64,000 nt of DNA, taken from the NCBI RefSeq assembly GCF_028553765.1, contig NZ_CP067134.1, positions 2,399,001 to 2,463,000 of the forward strand, given 5' to 3'. The DNA comes from Paracoccus stylophorae (GTDB taxonomy: Bacteria > Pseudomonadota > Alphaproteobacteria > Rhodobacterales > Rhodobacteraceae). Below, piece by piece: positions 61,575 through 64,000 of the stretch. The position numbers and the translations under genes were made by a program. Numbering within the stretch: the stretch's first letter is position 1; each line of letters opens with the position of its first letter. Below the pieces are notes generated by a model. It made no database searches and was not told where the DNA came from. It was given only the letters and a program-made list of their open reading frames with translations.

Positions 61575-62198
61575 TTACTGCGCCCAGCTCGGCCGACCGG
61601 CGGCGCCGGGGGCGGACGCGGGCTGGCTGGGCTGGGTGGACGTGGTGGGCTGCTGCGGGGCGTGGCCCTGCGCCGGGGCAGCAGAGGACTGCGGCGCGAC
61701 CGCGCCCATCAGCGCGGCGTAGTCGCGATGGTCGGGCGTGACGGCATTGCGGATCTCGTTCTTGTCCTCGCCGTTGGTGTCGGTGCCGATGTCGATGCGG
61801 GCGATGAATTCGACGCCGTCGAGATCGCCGAACCCGTTGATGCGGCGGCGGGCCTGCGCCTCCGGCGAGTTGTCCTTGTCCGACACGCCGCGCGCCGAGT
61901 TGAGGATGCCGCGGATCAGGCCGCGCCCCATGTTGGCCCAGTCTGGACCCTTGGGGCTGTAGAGGCCGATCAGCGACCAGATTTTGCGCCGGGCATAGGG
62001 CCCTTCGAGCACCGTGTATTCGACGTCGAGATAGACGGCGCCGGTGGCGGCGCGGCGCGCCCAGCCGCCGGTCCAGCCTTGCGAGGGGTCGTCGTAGCCG
62101 CCGGGGCGCAGTGAGGCCCGCACCTTGGCGAGCGTGCCCTTCGGGATGACGTTGGTGTTGGATTGGGCGGAGTTGAAGTCGTTCCAGGGTCCGGACAT
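61575..62198 (-). CDS. Phage single-strand-DNA-binding-like protein
   Basis: 207 residues, ATG 62198 with AAAGGAG upstream. An N-terminal beta-type domain (NVIPKGTLAKVRASLRPGG, AVYLDVEYTVLEGPYARRK, FIARIDIGTD) is followed by a glutamine/proline/serine-rich disordered tail (QPTTSTQPSQPASAPGAAG). This shape (OB-like domain plus flexible tail) and its place between the helicase and Sak4-like ATPase genes suggest a DUF669-like ssDNA-binding protein. Assignment by context. Confidence 0.65.
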   Translation of the reverse strand: MSGPWNDFNSAQSNTNVIPKGTLAKVRASLRPGGYDDPSQGWTGGWARRAATGAVYLDVEYTVLEGPYARRKIWSLIGLYSPKGPDWANMGRGLIRGILNSARGVSDKDNSPEAQARRRINGFGDLDGVEFIARIDIGTDTNGEDKNEIRNAVTPDHRDYAALMGAVAPQSSAAPAQGHAPQQPTTSTQPSQPASAPGAAGRPSWAQ

Positions 62199-62299
62199 TG
62201 CGCGGCTCCTTTCAGTTGGAGGATGGGACGCGCAGTGGCGTCAGAGGGGAAAAGCCACCCCAGCGACCGGATCGGGACACCGGGCGTGGCGAGAGGCGC

Positions 62300-63175
62300 T
62301 CAGCCATGGCCGGGCTCCTGCGCGGGCGCGGGATCGGCCGGGGTCACCGGCGGCCATGTCAGGCGTTCGGAGGCTGGCGCCGCGGGACGCTGGATCTTCT
62401 CCATCAGCCGGCCGAGATGCGGGGCCTCGACCCTGTCGAGGCGGCCGGAACGGTCCTTGGCCGGATAACCCCAGGGGTTCAGCGTCTGGCAGACGAAGGC
62501 GCGCTGCGGCTGGCCGCCCTGGTCCGGGATGTCGGCCATGGTGATGACCTGATCGACGATCCCCGGCAGCTCGAGCCCGGTCTTCGAGCCGTCGATCTGC
62601 GGCTGGAAGACCTTGCGGTTGAAGTCGTCGAGCCGCTCGTCAAGGATGCCGACGAACCAGACGTGCTTGCCGCGCGTGTGCTGCAGGTGGGTCAGCCAGC
62701 CGATCATCTCACGGCCATGCAGCCCGTAGGCGCCGCGGATGTCGGGCTTGCCGGTCTTCTCGGAGAACGCTTCGGGCTGCCCACGGCACCACTGGAAGCA
62801 GAGCCGTCCCGCGACGGTGATCGAGTCGATGAAGACGGTCTCGTATTTCCCGATCACCGTGGGATCGCCGTAGCGGCCGCAGACCTCGTCGAAATGCGCC
62901 TGGCTGTAGGGCTGGTCCTCGCGCAGCGCCGGGTTCGGCCCGCCGATGAACACCGCGAAGTCGCGACATTCCTTCCAGGTGCGGGGCCGGAGCGTGTCGA
63001 TCTCCAGCCCCTCGACCGCCAGATCCCCAGCCTCGAGATCGAGGAAGAGCGTGGTCGAGGCGTTCAGCGTCCAGAGCAGGCTGGTCTTGCCGATGCCGGA
63101 CCGCCCGAAGATGACGCCCTTGATGCCCTTGCGTTGCGCGAGCCGCTCATCGGCGCCGATGATGGGAAGGGCCAT
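62300..63175 (-). CDS. Sak4-like phage RecA-fold ATPase
   Basis: 291 residues from ATG 63175. Walker A is GRSGIGKTSLLWTL, Walker B is ETVFIDSITVAGRL, with LFLDLEAGDL in between. Sak4 proteins are RecA-like single-strand annealing ATPases of phages. A proline-rich tail (PADPAPAQEPG) ends the protein. It starts at the last base of the preceding stop (TGATG). A fragment of a related second copy lies at 34214-34599. Confidence 0.88.
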   Translation of the reverse strand: MALPIIGADERLAQRKGIKGVIFGRSGIGKTSLLWTLNASTTLFLDLEAGDLAVEGLEIDTLRPRTWKECRDFAVFIGGPNPALREDQPYSQAHFDEVCGRYGDPTVIGKYETVFIDSITVAGRLCFQWCRGQPEAFSEKTGKPDIRGAYGLHGREMIGWLTHLQHTRGKHVWFVGILDERLDDFNRKVFQPQIDGSKTGLELPGIVDQVITMADIPDQGGQPQRAFVCQTLNPWGYPAKDRSGRLDRVEAPHLGRLMEKIQRPAAPASERLTWPPVTPADPAPAQEPGHG

Positions 63176-63471
63176 CACTGGCCCTCCTTCTTCATCACCG
63201 CCGTGGCGGCGCGATCTGCGCCGATGCACCCCGCCTCGCGGGCGAGCTTGTAGAGGCGCTTCAGCGCGTCGGCGCGGCGGTAGGCGGCCGTGCTCTCGCG
63301 CTCCGCTTCCACGATCGCGAAGGCGATCTCGTCGACGGTCGCCTCGACGACCGGCAGCGGCTCGCGCGGTTCGTCTCCGGGACGCTGCGGGAGGGAGATG
63401 GTTTCGGGGAGATCTTCGAGGGCGTAGTTCACCTTGCGAAGACGGGTGATGGCGTCCGACTGGTCCGGCAT
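63175..63471 (-). CDS. Small phage protein of unknown function
   Basis: 98 residues from ATG 63471 (GGAG seven bases upstream); an ATG at 63510, overlapping the preceding stop, would add 13 residues. Mostly helical, with DEIAFAIVEAERESTAAYRR and RLYKLAREAGCIGADRAA. Just upstream of and overlapping the Sak4-like gene, so co-expressed with it. No family recognised. Confidence 0.65.
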   Translation of the reverse strand: MPDQSDAITRLRKVNYALEDLPETISLPQRPGDEPREPLPVVEATVDEIAFAIVEAERESTAAYRRADALKRLYKLAREAGCIGADRAATAVMKKEGQ

Positions 63472-63509
63472 GGCGGTTCTCCGTGAGATGATGTGATCGA
63501 GGAGGCGCA

Positions 63510-63704
63510 TCACGCGGCCTCGCGGACGTCGGGCGCGGGCTCGGCGACGTAGATCGCCAGCAGCGGCGTCCCGTCGGCATGGGCGCCGGCGTCCTCGATC
63601 TGATAGTTGCGGTTGGGCTCGCAGACCTCGGTCAGCTCCCAGCGGCGATAGAGCCCCGGAAGACGCCTGAAATCCTCGAGCGACAGATCGGCAGTGCAGT
63701 TCAT
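63510..63704 (-). CDS. Small phage protein of unknown function
   Basis: 64 residues. Short acidic protein (DLSLEDFRRLPGLYRRW, GTPLLAIYVAEPAPD). Compact beta-type end suggests a folded domain. Placed in line with the early phage genes. No family recognised. Confidence 0.55.
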   Translation of the reverse strand: MNCTADLSLEDFRRLPGLYRRWELTEVCEPNRNYQIEDAGAHADGTPLLAIYVAEPAPDVREAA

Positions 63705-63788
63705 GCGTGTCTGCTTTCGGTTTGAGGGAAGGCGCTCGGGGCGCTCGAATGGAAAAAGCCACCGGCGGGACCGGATCGGGACATCGGT

Positions 63789-64000
63789 TCAGGGGATTTC
63801 CTCGAGGGCGTCGTGCAGCCGGCGCATCGCGCGCTGGTACCGCTTGCGGGCGGCGGCCTCGGTCAGCCCCAGGTCAGCTCCCGCCTCGGCTTGGGAAAAA
63901 CCCTCGATCGCCACGCGGATCACCAGCACGGCGTCGTCGCCGAGCAGCTTCCGCACGGCGCCGTTCAGCCGGGCGTACCCATCCGCGCCGATTCCGCTGT
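63789..64000 (-). CDS. Sigma-factor region 4-like HTH protein, C-terminal part (runs off window)
   Basis: The minus strand encodes about 70 residues ending at TGA 63789-63791. The sequence GDDAVLVIRVAIEGFSQAEA then LGLTEAAARKRYQRAMRRL is a sigma-70 region 4-type helix-turn-helix, as in small phage transcription or packaging regulators. It is the most upstream gene seen in the minus-strand phage module and may control it. Start lies beyond the window. Confidence 0.7.
   Translation of the reverse strand, partial: SGIGADGYARLNGAVRKLLGDDAVLVIRVAIEGFSQAEAGADLGLTEAAARKRYQRAMRRLHDALEEIP

Noticed and set aside
59987..61741. Plus-strand frame of 584 codons opposite the phage helicase
   Set aside because: Shadow frame; the real helicase motifs are on the minus strand.

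Overview
The window is high-GC DNA with heavy coding on both strands. Tight operons with 4-bp ATGA overlaps, a TAXI-type TRAP transporter, an Acr3/ArsH arsenic operon and phage genes of the kind common in Rhodobacterales all suggest an alphaproteobacterium, probably Rhodobacteraceae (Paracoccus-like). This placement is inference from gene content; no rRNA or tRNA gene was seen.

Layout. (1) 1-10.9 kb: a membrane histidine kinase and a small periplasmic molybdopterin-fold protein on the minus strand, then a ten-gene plus-strand operon of small secreted or membrane proteins around a von Willebrand A (VWA) protein with tandem 89-residue repeats. An IS903-like IS5-family element splits one gene of this operon (9-bp target duplication). 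A second, nearly complete copy lies 3,090 bp downstream. (2) 11-14.4 kb: a nest of broken insertion sequences joined to a fragment of a phage virion gene. (3) 14.4-31.1 kb: the most striking part, a tightly packed minus-strand operon of seven genes: WYL regulator, DUF262/DUF1524 (GmrSD/SspE-like) nuclease, 1,725-residue DUF1998 DEAD-box helicase, SNF2 helicase, 1,290-residue Eco57I-like adenine methyltransferase, ImmA/IrrE-type zinc peptidase and HNH nuclease. It looks like an anti-phage defence system that shares parts with DISARM class 1, Druantia and BREX but has the full gene set of none of them. (4) 31.3-37.7 kb: degraded mobile DNA: an AlpA-like regulator, a frameshifted phosphoesterase, serine recombinase remnants, a broken second copy of a phage ATPase gene, an IS3-family element that truncates a cytosine methyltransferase, and a lone Phd antitoxin. 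(5) 37.7-50.0 kb: chromosomal metabolic genes: a TAXI-TRAP/AtuA/3-hydroxyacyl-CoA dehydrogenase cluster with a divergent LysR regulator, redox genes with another LysR regulator, and arsRC-acr3-arsH. (6) 50.1-51.5 kb: a chromate transporter with a beheaded PadR regulator. (7) 51.5-64 kb: an IS110-family element with a likely bridge-RNA region, then a minus-strand phage DNA-metabolism module (cytosine and ParB-fused methyltransferases, RuvC-like resolvase, primase-helicase, Cas4/RecB-like nuclease, helicase, Sak4-like ATPase, sigma-like HTH protein at the window edge).

How the genes may work together. In the defence operon the methyltransferase would mark self DNA, the two helicases and the DUF262/DUF1524 and HNH nucleases would act on unmarked DNA, and the WYL protein would repress the operon through an inverted repeat just upstream of its start. 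The TRAP cluster would import an organic acid and degrade its acyl-CoA derivative. The VWA operon looks like an uncharacterised cell-envelope system. Many genes at element borders are truncated, so the region has been rebuilt repeatedly by insertion sequences and prophage decay.
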